64,000 nucleotides of DNA from Ilumatobacteraceae bacterium (GTDB taxonomy: Bacteria > Actinomycetota > Acidimicrobiia > Acidimicrobiales > Ilumatobacteraceae): the NCBI GenBank assembly GCA_021299715.1, contig JAJTEL010000002.1, forward strand, positions 372,001-436,000. Reading direction: 5' to 3'. The translations under genes and the position numbers were made by a program. Below the pieces are notes generated by a model. That model was given only the letters and a program-made list of their open reading frames with translations, did no database searches and had not been told where the DNA came from. Each line of letters starts with the position of its first letter. Within the stretch, counting starts at the first letter, position 1. Below are positions 1-8,546 of this stretch, piece by piece.

Positions 1-104
1 ATTGAAGAAGACACCATTCGAATGAGGGAACGAGAGTTGCACATTTTGTGTGACCACCATTGGAACGGCCCAGCGCCACACGGATTCAGACAGGACCACA
101 ACGA

Positions 105-1388
105 ATGATTGCTTCAGCTCCAACCACAATTGATTGGTGGATGCTCTTTGCCATCGGAGTCTTGCTGCTGGTGCTCATTGTGTTGTCCATCGCCGAGATG
201 GGTCTTTCTAGGGTTTCAAAGCCGAAGGCACAAGCCTTGGCAGATTCGGGTGCACGGGGTGGTGCCGCACTGCTTGCCTTGGTCACTCAACCAGAACGCT
301 GGGTGAATCCGCTTTTGCTGTCAGTGAATGTCTGTCAAACAATTCAGGCGACGCTCACGGGTGTTGTTGCTGGCCGATTGTTCGGCGCTGTTGGTGTGGC
401 TGTTGGTGTTGTTCTGAACGTAGTTGTGTTTTTTGTGTTCGCCGAAGCAGTCCCAAAGACATACGCCGTGTTGCATTCTGATCGTGCAGCTTTGTCTACG
501 TCGCGTCTGGTGTCGTTGCTTGTTGCCTTCTGGCCGCTACGAATGGTGAGTCGAGCGCTTATTGGTCTGACCAACATCGTGGTGAAAGGCAAGGGGCTGG
601 AGAAGGGTCCATTCATTGGTGAACAAGAGTTCCTTGGCATTGTGGAAGCCGCCGCCGAAGAAGAAATCATCGAACATGAAGAGCGCGAACTGATTGAGTC
701 CATTATTGAGTTCGGTGACACAGTTGTTCGGGAGATTATGCGGCCTAAGCCCGACATCATCAGTGTTGATGCGGGTTCGTCGATAGACGATGCGTTAGAC
801 GAAGCCTTCGAGCATGGTGTCAGCCGCTTGCCTGTCATGCGTGAAGACGACGAAGGCAACGAAGACGTTCTGGGAATCATTTATGCCAAAGACCTCATGC
901 GCCGCATACGCGCAGGGGAAGGTGGGCTCACCGTTGATTCATTGGTGAGGCCAGCAATTGTTATTCCGGAAAACAAACCAGTCGCGAAGTTAATGCGCGA
1001 GATGCAACGCGAACACTTCCATATGGCAATAGTCGCCGACGAGTACGGAAGCATCGTGGGTCTTGTCACATTGGAAGACTGCTTAGAAGAACTTGTTGGC
1101 GAAATTGTGGATGAGCACGACGATGAGGTTCCCGTTGTTCGTCAATTGCCAAATGGAGAGTCGCTGGTTGACGCGGGTATGGCAATTTCCGAGTTCAACG
1201 ATCACTTCCGATTGAAATTGGAAGACGACGAATTCGACACAGTAGGTGGCTATCTCTTCGGAACTCTTGAGCATGTTCCGGTTGTGGGTGAGTCCATTCA
1301 GGTCGACGGTTGGCGAATTGTGGTGGAAGCACTAGAAGGCCGTCGCATTACCGAAGTTCGTTTAAAGCCTGTCTTGGACGACGACTAA
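105..1388 (+). CDS. CorC/HlyC family membrane protein (CNNM + CBS pair)
   Basis: Predicted inner-membrane protein of the CorC/HlyC (CNNM) family, whose members are linked to Mg2+/Co2+ efflux. An N-terminal CNNM (DUF21) region with about four hydrophobic segments (residues 8-165) precedes two CBS motifs (about 205-330, including PDIISVDAGSSIDDAL and MAIVADEYGSIVGLVTLEDC) and a C-terminal CorC/HlyC domain that ends in RITEVRLKP. The order and length (427 aa from this start) are normal for the family. I chose the ATG at 105 because the first membrane helix begins soon after it. A TTG at 60 would add 15 residues, and neither start has a clear ribosome-binding site. The end overlaps the convergent menE by 4 bases. 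Family assignment is firm; the transported ion is not known. Confidence 0.9.
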   Translation: MIASAPTTIDWWMLFAIGVLLLVLIVLSIAEMGLSRVSKPKAQALADSGARGGAALLALVTQPERWVNPLLLSVNVCQTIQATLTGVVAGRLFGAVGVAVGVVLNVVVFFVFAEAVPKTYAVLHSDRAALSTSRLVSLLVAFWPLRMVSRALIGLTNIVVKGKGLEKGPFIGEQEFLGIVEAAAEEEIIEHEERELIESIIEFGDTVVREIMRPKPDIISVDAGSSIDDALDEAFEHGVSRLPVMREDDEGNEDVLGIIYAKDLMRRIRAGEGGLTVDSLVRPAIVIPENKPVAKLMREMQREHFHMAIVADEYGSIVGLVTLEDCLEELVGEIVDEHDDEVPVVRQLPNGESLVDAGMAISEFNDHFRLKLEDDEFDTVGGYLFGTLEHVPVVGESIQVDGWRIVVEALEGRRITEVRLKPVLDDD

Positions 1389-2521
1389 CTGGCATGTGCA
1401 ATTAGTTCGGCTCGCTTTGGTTTACCAAGAGCCGTGCGCGGAATACTGGTAACCACATGAAGAGCCTGCGGTGCGCAATGCGCGGGAAGTGTTGATTTCA
1501 CAAACTCTCTCGCCTCAGACAAGTTGAGTGTGTGGCCGTCGTGTAGCACCACCCATGCAGTGACTGCATGACCCCACTGAGCATCGGGAACTCCACCAAC
1601 ACAGACATCGGCAATTGACGGATGCGTACCAAGAACGTCTTCAACTCGTTCTGGCCACACGTTTTCGCCACCTGAGATAATGAGGTCGCCCTCTCGTCCT
1701 TCCACGTTCAGTAAGCCGTTTTGGAAAGTTCCCATATCTCCGGTGCGGAACCAGCCAGAGTTGTCTAACGGAGAATGACCGTCTCTGTAGCAACGCAACA
1801 GCATTGGTGCGCGCAACCAGATGATTCCGTCTCGTATGTCAATCTCGACGCCCGTTAGCGGCGTTCGGTTGTAGACAACACCACTGCCTGTTTCGGTGAG
1901 CCCGTATGTGACGATGCAATTGTCGGGCAATGATGCAGGTGGTTTCGATCCGCCGAGGACAATGGAACGAAACAGGCTGGGATTAACGCGTTGAAGTGCG
2001 GTGGCAACAAGGGACACCAGAGTTGCGCCATTGAGAGCGGCATCGTTGTAGGCATCGACAGAAAATTGTGGTGCTGTGATGAGCGGAGTTCCCATTACGA
2101 GAGATCGAAGGACAACACTGAGGCCACCAACATGAGCAGGTGGCAGACACGCAAACCACACATCGGAACGGTCGACGCCCAAGCGAGCCGATGTGGCACG
2201 GGCACTAGCTTCAATGGCTGCGTGGGTGAGAACTACACCTTTGGGTAAACCCGTTGTGCCGCTAGTGGCAACAACGACGGCATCGCCAGGTTCAACAGGG
2301 CGACCATCAACGCGCGCATCGTCGCTTCCGTCGAAAACGAGGGTGGGCTGAATGATCTCTAGAACGCGTGCTCGCTCTGGCGCAGGGAGGCGTTGGTCCA
2401 ACGGAAAGATGGCGTCACCGTTGTCCCATGCTCTCTTGATGCGGTCAACCATGGCCTGTCCACATGGCACATCGAGGCAGACCAGTTCGTTCACACATTC
2501 AGCGTATGTCCCGTGCGACAC
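1385..2521 (-). CDS. menE: o-succinylbenzoate-CoA ligase (MenE)
   Basis: Acyl-adenylate-forming enzyme that converts o-succinylbenzoate to its CoA thioester in menaquinone synthesis. The AMP-binding P-loop reads ATSGTTGLPKGVVLTH, followed by YGLTETGSG, the hinge region GREGDLIISGGENVWP and the C-terminal lysine motif RTALGKPKRAEL. At 378 aa it is short for the superfamily but close to the short actinobacterial MenE proteins I know. The men neighbourhood (menA, menH, menD, menF) supports MenE over a generic acyl-CoA ligase. It starts with GTG at 2521, only 7 bases from the divergent menA ATG, so neither gene can carry a leader of normal length between the two starts. Confidence 0.88.
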   Translation of the reverse strand: MSHGTYAECVNELVCLDVPCGQAMVDRIKRAWDNGDAIFPLDQRLPAPERARVLEIIQPTLVFDGSDDARVDGRPVEPGDAVVVATSGTTGLPKGVVLTHAAIEASARATSARLGVDRSDVWFACLPPAHVGGLSVVLRSLVMGTPLITAPQFSVDAYNDAALNGATLVSLVATALQRVNPSLFRSIVLGGSKPPASLPDNCIVTYGLTETGSGVVYNRTPLTGVEIDIRDGIIWLRAPMLLRCYRDGHSPLDNSGWFRTGDMGTFQNGLLNVEGREGDLIISGGENVWPERVEDVLGTHPSIADVCVGGVPDAQWGHAVTAWVVLHDGHTLNLSEAREFVKSTLPAHCAPQALHVVTSIPRTALGKPKRAELIAHAS

Positions 2522-2528
2522 TTGACCA

Positions 2529-3437
2529 ATGAGTTCTACGCCGTCACCTTCGTCACTGGGTTGGAAGAAATGGGTACTTGGTGCTCGTCCGCGTACCCTT
2601 CCCGCCGCCGTCGTGCCAGTCGCAGTAGGCGCAGCAAGTGCTTCTGCAGTAGATGAACCTGTGTGGTGGCGTGCGTTGGCGGCACTGGTGGTCAGCCTGG
2701 CACTGCAGGTGGGTGTGAACTATGCAAATGACTATTCAGACGGAGTTCGTGGAACCGATGAAGAGCGCGTGGGACCACTTCGACTGGTGGGATCAGGTGT
2801 TGCCACTGCGACAGCAGTAAAGCGCGCTGCATTTCTATCGTTTGGCATTGCCGCGGTCGCTGGTCTGGTGCTTGCGCTCACCACAACGCTGTGGTTATTG
2901 CTGATTGGTGTTGCATCTATTGCAGCTGCGTGGACATATACAGGCGGTCCGCGTCCGTATGGGTACGCAGGTTATGGCGAAGTATTCGTTTTCGTCTTTT
3001 TTGGCATCGTGGCAACAGTGGGTACCGAATACGTCACGGCGGAAACGTTCTCGGCGACAGGTTGGGTTGCGTCAATTGCAGTGGGGGCCTATGCGTGCGC
3101 GTTATTGGTGATTAATAACCTGCGTGATATTCCCGGCGACACTGTGGCGGGCAAACGAACCCTGGCCGTCAAGATAGGAGATGTTCGCACCCGCAAACTG
3201 TTTGCAGTTTTAATTGTCGTTGCCTTTGCAGCAATCACTGCTACATCGTTCACGGCTGGTGTGTTTACGTTATTCGGTTTGGTTGGTGTGATCGCCACGA
3301 AACCAGCTCTCGATGCGGTGGCGCGTGGCGCACAAGGCAAAGATCTCATCATTGTTCTCGGAGCCGTAGGTAAAGCCCAATTAATTCTTGGCATTACGTA
3401 TGCCGCAGGAATTCTGTTAGCGCTGAGTTCGTTGTAA
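2529..3437 (+). CDS. menA: 1,4-dihydroxy-2-naphthoate polyprenyltransferase (MenA)
   Basis: UbiA-superfamily integral membrane enzyme that attaches the polyprenyl tail to 1,4-dihydroxy-2-naphthoate, giving demethylmenaquinone. MenA signatures are visible: GARPRTLPAAVVPVAVG near the N terminus, the first Asp-rich motif NYANDYSDGVRGTD (about residues 66-79), and the second motif NNLRDIPGDTVAGKRTLAV (about residues 195-213). Eight or nine hydrophobic helices span the 302 residues. The ATG at 2529 is the only reasonable start before the conserved GARPRT segment. The 3' end overlaps the convergent menH by 21 bases. Both the assignment and the pathway role are well supported. Confidence 0.92.
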   Translation: MSSTPSPSSLGWKKWVLGARPRTLPAAVVPVAVGAASASAVDEPVWWRALAALVVSLALQVGVNYANDYSDGVRGTDEERVGPLRLVGSGVATATAVKRAAFLSFGIAAVAGLVLALTTTLWLLLIGVASIAAAWTYTGGPRPYGYAGYGEVFVFVFFGIVATVGTEYVTAETFSATGWVASIAVGAYACALLVINNLRDIPGDTVAGKRTLAVKIGDVRTRKLFAVLIVVAFAAITATSFTAGVFTLFGLVGVIATKPALDAVARGAQGKDLIIVLGAVGKAQLILGITYAAGILLALSSL

Positions 3438-4169
3438 CCAGTTGTCTAATACAGCAGCGCAGCCCGCAGGGTCTTCAAGATGCACTGTGTGGCCCACGTT
3501 TGGGTGAATGTGCAGTTCTGAATTAGGCAGTAATGAATGAAGCCGTTCGGCGATGGCACTGAATTTTTTATCGTTCTGGCCGGCTATGACTAGAACGGGT
3601 ATTGCGAGTGTGTGTAGAGAATTCCACACTGGTTGTTGAGTGCCTGTACCAGCACGGCGCAAAGACGATGCCAGCCCGGACGCGCTATTCGTTAATCGCT
3701 CGTTGATACGCGCATTCTCGGTGCTCAGCCCAGCGAACATGGGATTTGCAAGCCATTCGGGAATGAAGGCTTCAACACCAGCGTCTTCAATGTGAGTGGC
3801 AAGGGCTTCATCACTTGCCACGCGTTGGCGGCGTTCCTCTTCGGTGTCTAAGCCTGCTGTGCCACTAATGAGAACAAGTCGGGTGAAGGCCTGTGGGTAG
3901 GCGATGGCTGCGGTGAGAGCCATGCGAGCCCCCATTGAATAGCCCACCAGAGTTTGTTGACTGACGAGTGCGACGAGTTCGTCTGCAGTTTCAGTAAGCG
4001 ATAGTGATAGGTGAGAGTTTCCGTGATCGGGCGCGTCAATCAATGTGGCGCACACAGGGGTTGTCATGTGGTGTAAGAGCGGTAGCCATGAATTGCCGGT
4101 TTGTGTAAAACCGTGAACAAAGGCGAGTGGCTCGCCAGTACCAACAACGCGAGTGGCAAGTGACGTCAC
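3417..4169 (-). CDS. menH: MenH-like alpha/beta hydrolase (SHCHC synthase)
   Basis: Alpha/beta-hydrolase-fold protein, probably 2-succinyl-6-hydroxy-2,4-cyclohexadiene-1-carboxylate synthase, the step after MenD. The oxyanion-region motif HGFTQTGNSW and the nucleophile elbow GYSMGARMAL (Ser78) resemble MenH. A catalytic Asp (IAGQNDKKF) and His (NVGHTVHLED) lie near the C terminus as expected. The GTG start at 4169 overlaps the stop of the upstream dsbA-like gene by 4 bases (GTGA), so the two are probably translated together. MenH function is inferred from fold plus position among men genes; a generic hydrolase cannot be excluded. Confidence 0.78.
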   Translation of the reverse strand: MTSLATRVVGTGEPLAFVHGFTQTGNSWLPLLHHMTTPVCATLIDAPDHGNSHLSLSLTETADELVALVSQQTLVGYSMGARMALTAAIAYPQAFTRLVLISGTAGLDTEEERRQRVASDEALATHIEDAGVEAFIPEWLANPMFAGLSTENARINERLTNSASGLASSLRRAGTGTQQPVWNSLHTLAIPVLVIAGQNDKKFSAIAERLHSLLPNSELHIHPNVGHTVHLEDPAGCAAVLDNWLQRTQR

Positions 4170-4834
4170 TTCGAGAGGACTCGTTCAAGCACTTGTACAA
4201 ACACGTCAACATCCTGGGCGCCGGGAATCATGTACTTGCCATCGATGACAAAGCAGGGGACCCCGGAAATTTCCATATCGAGCGCTTGTTGCAAATCGCT
4301 TCGTACATCGTCAATACCTTCCCCAGCCTCTAGCCATGTGCGTAGCGCTGAAGAATCAAGACCCACGTTTGACGCAGCCTGAAGAACCACATCAAGATCA
4401 CCAACGTCTTGCCCGTTGGTGAAGTACGCAAGAAGGAGGGCTTCTTTCATTTCGTTCTGTTTTGATGCTCCGTGAGTGGAGAGCACCCAATGAAGGGCGC
4501 GGTGGCACAAAATGGTGTTGGCCCGTAATGCGATATCCATGTTGAACTCAATGTTGTCGCTGGCGGCCACACGGGTGACGTGGTTCAAGATTTGCTCAGC
4601 GCGCTCTGTGCCGCCGAACTTCTTGGCATATGCCTCGACAACGGGCGTGGGAGCGCCCACGGGGGCGGTGGGGTCAAGCTGGTAGGCGCGAAATTCCACT
4701 TCTATGGGGTCTGTGACACCCTTCTCGCGAAGTTGTGCCACGGCGGTCTCAAAACGGCGCTTGCCTATAAAGCACCATGGACACACCACATCAGACCAAA
4801 TTTCAACCTTCACAGGTGACACGATAGGTGCCAT
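4166..4834 (-). CDS. DsbA/FrnE-like thiol oxidoreductase
   Basis: Thioredoxin-fold protein of the DsbA/FrnE (2-hydroxychromene-2-carboxylate isomerase-like) family. The redox motif CPWC is at residues 18-21, directly after the first strand (VKVEIWSDVV). The C-terminal thioredoxin cis-Pro region reads SGVPCFVIDGKYMIPGAQ. No signal peptide is visible, so it is probably cytoplasmic. The start is the ATG at 4834 (222 aa), preceded by GGAG five bases upstream; a longer reading would add 35 unsupported residues inside menD. This ATG and the menD ATG share the palindrome CATG on opposite strands. It is coupled to menH by a 4-base overlap. The substrate is unknown. Confidence 0.85.
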   Translation of the reverse strand: MAPIVSPVKVEIWSDVVCPWCFIGKRRFETAVAQLREKGVTDPIEVEFRAYQLDPTAPVGAPTPVVEAYAKKFGGTERAEQILNHVTRVAASDNIEFNMDIALRANTILCHRALHWVLSTHGASKQNEMKEALLLAYFTNGQDVGDLDVVLQAASNVGLDSSALRTWLEAGEGIDDVRSDLQQALDMEISGVPCFVIDGKYMIPGAQDVDVFVQVLERVLSK

Positions 4835-6515
4835 GAGTACTCCAGGCGACACCGCAGCCACTTTCTGTGCCACCTTGGTGGATGAATGGCTCTCCCTGGG
4901 CATCACGCAGGCCGTCATCGCACCGGGTAGTCGAAGCACTCCGTTGGCCGTGCAATTGGCTGCTCGTAAAGAATTCGCGGTTCATTTGTTTCATGACGAG
5001 CGAAGTGCGTCATTTGCTGCACTTGGCATTGGCGAAGCCACGGGAATACCAGCAATTCTGTTGTGCACTTCTGGAACTGCCGCAACTCATTTCCACGCAG
5101 CGGTTGTGGAAGCCCATCAGGCGAATGTTCCACTCATTGTGTGCACGGGCGATAGGCCTCCAGAGTTACGAGATGTTGGTGCTGCACAAACCATCGATCA
5201 AACCAACTTGTTTGGTTCTGCGGTTCGGTGGTTCCACGACCCCGGAGTGCCGTCAGATGACGCGTCACATACATGGCGTTCGCTGGCCGCGCGTACGGTG
5301 TCTTTGTCGTGCGGTGAACGACCCGGACCAGTTCATCTCAATCTTCCATTCCGTGAACCGTTATTGGGAACTGCATCGCCGTTACCCGACGGTCGTCACA
5401 ATGGGTGGTCAACGGTTGTGGCGGCGCATTCAGTGTCCGCTGAACTCGTTGCTTCTTTCGCAGCAGACATATCGGGCAAGCGCGGCATATTTATTGCTGG
5501 CCGTGGTGCAACGTCGTCGGTGCTGGAACTAGCACAACACATGGGTTGGCCCGTGTTTGCCGACCCTCGCAGCGGACTTCGAGTGTGTGAACCGAATGTT
5601 GTTGTGGCCTTCGACCCTATTTTGCGCAACAGCGGTTTTGCAGACTCTCATGTTCCCGATGTTGTGGTGCGTGTGGGCGACCCACCCGCATCGAAAGTGA
5701 CGGCACAGTGGGTTTCTCGTCATGGAATACCGGTTGTACAGGTGCAATCAACATCAATGGTGACAGATCCAGATCACTCCACGCAGCGAACATATATTGC
5801 GCCTATCGATGAATTGATGACTGCAGTGAAGGCCAATGTGTCTGCATCTGCGAGTAACTGGGCGGCGCAGTGGAATGCTGCAGAGACTGTTGCTCAGAAT
5901 GCCATCTCGCAGTGGACACAAAAAGAATGGTCCGAACCTTCTATTGCACGAACAGTCACCGATTCGCTGGCTGCAGGGTCGCATTTTGTTGTGTCGTCGT
6001 CAATGCCCATTCGGGATGTTGAATGGTTTGGAACAGTCACCCCGCATGTCACAGTTCATTCAAACAGGGGAACAAACGGCATTGACGGTGTCACGAGTAC
6101 CGCTGTAGGTGTTGCGCTAGCAACTCAACGGCCTGTCACCGTGCTCATCGGTGACGTTGCATGTCTTCATGATTCAAATGGTTTGTGGGGTCTTGCTCAA
6201 CGCAACGTCACCATGAAGATCGTGGTGACCAACAATGACGGCGGCGCCATTTTCTCGTTCCTGCCCCAAGCAACGCAGGTAGATGAAGCCACATTTGAGT
6301 TGTTGTACGGCACTCCGCACGGCGCTTCATTTGAACACCTTGCGGCAACACACGGCATTCGATACGAAAAGGCAACCCACCCTGAATCGCTTCTGGCCGC
6401 GTTGCATTCCGATGGAACATGCCTCATTGAAGTACCGCTAGTTCGTTCGGTGAATGTTGGGCAACACGACGCGTTAAATGCAGCGGTCGTAGCCGCTGTG
6501 TCTACGGTCGAATAA
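4833..6515 (+). CDS. menD: SEPHCHC synthase (MenD)
   Basis: Thiamine-diphosphate enzyme that joins isochorismate and 2-oxoglutarate in the first committed step of menaquinone synthesis. The N-terminal PYR domain has APGSRSTPLAVQLA and the conserved stretch GDRPPELRDVGAAQTIDQ. The C-terminal PP domain has SNRGTNGIDG and the ThDP/Mg2+ motif beginning GDVACLHDSNGL and ending VTNNDGGAIF. The ATG at 4833 (560 aa) fits the family N terminus; readings that start earlier run backwards through the divergent dsbA-like gene. The 3' end overlaps the convergent menF by 14 bases. MenF, on the opposite strand, would supply its isochorismate. Confidence 0.93.
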   Translation: MSTPGDTAATFCATLVDEWLSLGITQAVIAPGSRSTPLAVQLAARKEFAVHLFHDERSASFAALGIGEATGIPAILLCTSGTAATHFHAAVVEAHQANVPLIVCTGDRPPELRDVGAAQTIDQTNLFGSAVRWFHDPGVPSDDASHTWRSLAARTVSLSCGERPGPVHLNLPFREPLLGTASPLPDGRHNGWSTVVAAHSVSAELVASFAADISGKRGIFIAGRGATSSVLELAQHMGWPVFADPRSGLRVCEPNVVVAFDPILRNSGFADSHVPDVVVRVGDPPASKVTAQWVSRHGIPVVQVQSTSMVTDPDHSTQRTYIAPIDELMTAVKANVSASASNWAAQWNAAETVAQNAISQWTQKEWSEPSIARTVTDSLAAGSHFVVSSSMPIRDVEWFGTVTPHVTVHSNRGTNGIDGVTSTAVGVALATQRPVTVLIGDVACLHDSNGLWGLAQRNVTMKIVVTNNDGGAIFSFLPQATQVDEATFELLYGTPHGASFEHLAATHGIRYEKATHPESLLAALHSDGTCLIEVPLVRSVNVGQHDALNAAVVAAVSTVE

Positions 6516-7713
6516 GAGCCGACAGCATCGCCTGAAACTTGGCTTGAGTCTCGGCTAGTTCGGCAAGCGGCTCACTTTCGGCCACGATGCCACCCCCTGC
6601 AAACAAGCGAGCATGCATTCGGTTGTCGCTGAGTTCTGCGCAGCGAATGGTGACGGCAAAAGTTCCGTTTCCGTCGGCGTCTACCCAGCCAACTGCTCCG
6701 CCATAGTTTCCTCTATTGAATCCTTCATGGCGTGTAATGAGATCTATCGCTTCTTTTGACGGAGATCCGCCAAGTGCCGGAGTGGGGCACAGAGCTCTGA
6801 CCAGTTGAAGAACATTCGGCACAGGTTCAGCAAGTGCGCCTTCAATGGCTGTTCCCAAGTGTTGAACGTTGGCTACCGGCACAATGGACGGTTCTGCTTC
6901 CCAGTCCAGATACGAACAATGTGGAAGCAAGGTGTCGTGAACCATGTCGATGACAACTCGGTGTTCAATTTGGTTCTTTGTGCTGGCGATGAGTTCTGCA
7001 GCAAGCCGAGCGTCGGTGTCGGGATCCCCCGTGCGTGGGGCTGTTCCGGCCAACGGGTGACTTCGAACAATTCGGCCGTCCACTTGAATAAGAAGTTCTG
7101 GAGACGCGCCAATCATGTTTCCCACGCAAAATCGGTAGCTAGACCCAAATGACGAACGAAGCCGAAGCAACACTCCGTGAATATTGAAAGGAGTATCGCT
7201 AGTGACATCGACGTCGCGCGCAATGACAGCTTTGTGAATATCGCCGCGCCGTACCGCATCACGAGCCGCTGTGACGGCCGCCAAGTAGGTGTCAATGGGA
7301 GTTGCGGGCTTCACGGAATACGAACCCGCCGATGGAGTGGCTGTAATTGGTTGAAGTGCAGAGGAGAGAACAGATGAAACGGCGTTGTCGTTGATGTCGT
7401 CGTCTGTAGCGCCAATCAATGTCAGCGTGCGGGAACCATCGTCGTGCACACTGAACGTTGCGTGAGGAAGAAAAAATGTGGATGGAGAAGATGGAAGAAA
7501 GGGAACGAGTCCGAATGCAAGCGGGGCTCTCTTTAGGGAGCCATCTGCTTGTTGAAGCGAAGACAAAAGGTTTGAAATATCACGGTCGTTTGCGAGAGCA
7601 ACAATTCCGCGTGCGGCATGGCCGGTGTTGTTACGAACAAAAAGGAATCCATCGCCGTTGCACACATCATTCAGGTCGAATGATTGGTCGACAGGAACGA
7701 CACGATATTTCAT
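6502..7713 (-). CDS. menF: Isochorismate synthase (MenF)
   Basis: Chorismate-utilising enzyme that converts chorismate to isochorismate for MenD. The C-terminal chorismate-binding domain (about residues 140-400) contains AVIARDVDV, SPELLIQVDGRIVRSHPLAGT, HLGTAIEG, PTPALGGSPSKEAI, RGNYGGAVGWVD and GGGIVAESEPLAE. No anthranilate-synthase-type feedback motif stands out. Length is 403 aa. Its ATG at 7713 overlaps the stop of ubiE by 4 bases (ATGA), so ubiE and menF are translationally coupled. Position opposite menD favours the menaquinone role over siderophore synthesis. Confidence 0.9.
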   Translation of the reverse strand: MKYRVVPVDQSFDLNDVCNGDGFLFVRNNTGHAARGIVALANDRDISNLLSSLQQADGSLKRAPLAFGLVPFLPSSPSTFFLPHATFSVHDDGSRTLTLIGATDDDINDNAVSSVLSSALQPITATPSAGSYSVKPATPIDTYLAAVTAARDAVRRGDIHKAVIARDVDVTSDTPFNIHGVLLRLRSSFGSSYRFCVGNMIGASPELLIQVDGRIVRSHPLAGTAPRTGDPDTDARLAAELIASTKNQIEHRVVIDMVHDTLLPHCSYLDWEAEPSIVPVANVQHLGTAIEGALAEPVPNVLQLVRALCPTPALGGSPSKEAIDLITRHEGFNRGNYGGAVGWVDADGNGTFAVTIRCAELSDNRMHARLFAGGGIVAESEPLAELAETQAKFQAMLSALIRP

Positions 7714-8435
7714 GCAGTGCGCGTGCCCACCATTAATTGTGTGAGGCCACCAGACAGTTGATGATGTGTCGCATCGGTGAAACCAGCTGCTCGTAGTTTC
7801 TCTACGAGAGTCTTTCTGTCGGGCAAATACGCAACGCTTTTTGGAAGGTATCGGTACGCGGGGCCATCGCTAAGCAATGCACCAATTCGCGGAACAATCT
7901 TGCCAAAGTAGATGTTGTTCCCAAATCGGATGATGGGGTTGTGTGGAACGCCTACATCGAGCAATGCAACTCGACCACCAGGGCGAATGGCTCGAGCACA
8001 CTCTGCGAAGAATTCGTCGAGGTTCACCAAGTTGCGAAGTGCAAAACCACAAATAATTCCGTCCACCGAACCGTTTGGAACTGGAAGATGAAGAATGTCG
8101 GCTTGCGCTCTGGGTGCTCCGCTTCGGTCATTCGACAGCATGCCAAATGACAAGTCCATCGAAACTGGCGTAAGACCGGCACGACGAAGATCGACACATA
8201 AATCTCCGGTACCTGATGCAAGGTCCAACACAAGTGAGCCCGGTGCTAGTTGAAGGTCTTTCACCGCGCGTCGCCTCCAGCGAACATCGAGACGAAAAGT
8301 CATGATTCGATTCACAAGGTCATACCGAGGCGCGATTGCATCGAACATGTTGCGCACCATGCGTTGCTTGTCTTCACCCTCAGGCAGGGCCTGGGTGTCC
8401 CAGGATGACTTGCCGGACGAATCAGATGTGCTCAC
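7710..8435 (-). CDS. menG: Demethylmenaquinone methyltransferase (UbiE/MenG)
   Basis: SAM-dependent methyltransferase for the last step of menaquinone synthesis. UbiE hallmarks are MVRNMFDAIAPRYDLVNRIMTF-type N-terminal residues, the SAM loop LVLDLASGTGDLCVDL, FALRNLVNLDEFFAEC and RPGGRVALLDVG, and the C-terminal pair YLPKSVAYLPD and HHQLSGGLTQLMVG. I chose the GTG at 8435 (241 aa) because a TAGCCT box lies 7 bases upstream, the leaderless arrangement seen elsewhere here. An ATG at 8468 would add 11 residues. Longer readings run antisense through the acyl-CoA dehydrogenase gene and are rejected. It precedes menF with a 4-base overlap. Confidence 0.9.
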   Translation of the reverse strand: MSTSDSSGKSSWDTQALPEGEDKQRMVRNMFDAIAPRYDLVNRIMTFRLDVRWRRRAVKDLQLAPGSLVLDLASGTGDLCVDLRRAGLTPVSMDLSFGMLSNDRSGAPRAQADILHLPVPNGSVDGIICGFALRNLVNLDEFFAECARAIRPGGRVALLDVGVPHNPIIRFGNNIYFGKIVPRIGALLSDGPAYRYLPKSVAYLPDRKTLVEKLRAAGFTDATHHQLSGGLTQLMVGTRTA

Positions 8436-8442
8436 AGATGAA

Positions 8443-8448
8443 AGGCTA
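8443..8448 (-). promoter_or_regulatory. Putative leaderless -10 box of menG
   Basis: On the minus strand TAGCCT is followed by 7 bases and then the GTG at 8435. This matches the TANNNT-N6/7-start pattern seen at several other genes in the window. There is no Shine-Dalgarno sequence in front of this GTG. Confidence 0.4.
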
Positions 8449-8546
8449 TTGGGATATCTCTGAACCATTGGGTTCTTGACTCGCAGTCTTTGGTCACGGG
8501 GCAGCAGAATGGGTGGAACGCCACGTGTTGAAGGGGAGACACCGCC

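Noticed and set aside
1-104. Tail of an upstream gene or a promoter at the left edge
   Set aside because: Too short to judge; no recognisable peptide, ribosome-binding site or paired -35/-10 boxes stood out.
4704-4832. Upstream start for menD
   Set aside because: The extra 43 residues are the antisense of the dsbA-like gene; MenD homology begins at the ATG at 4833.
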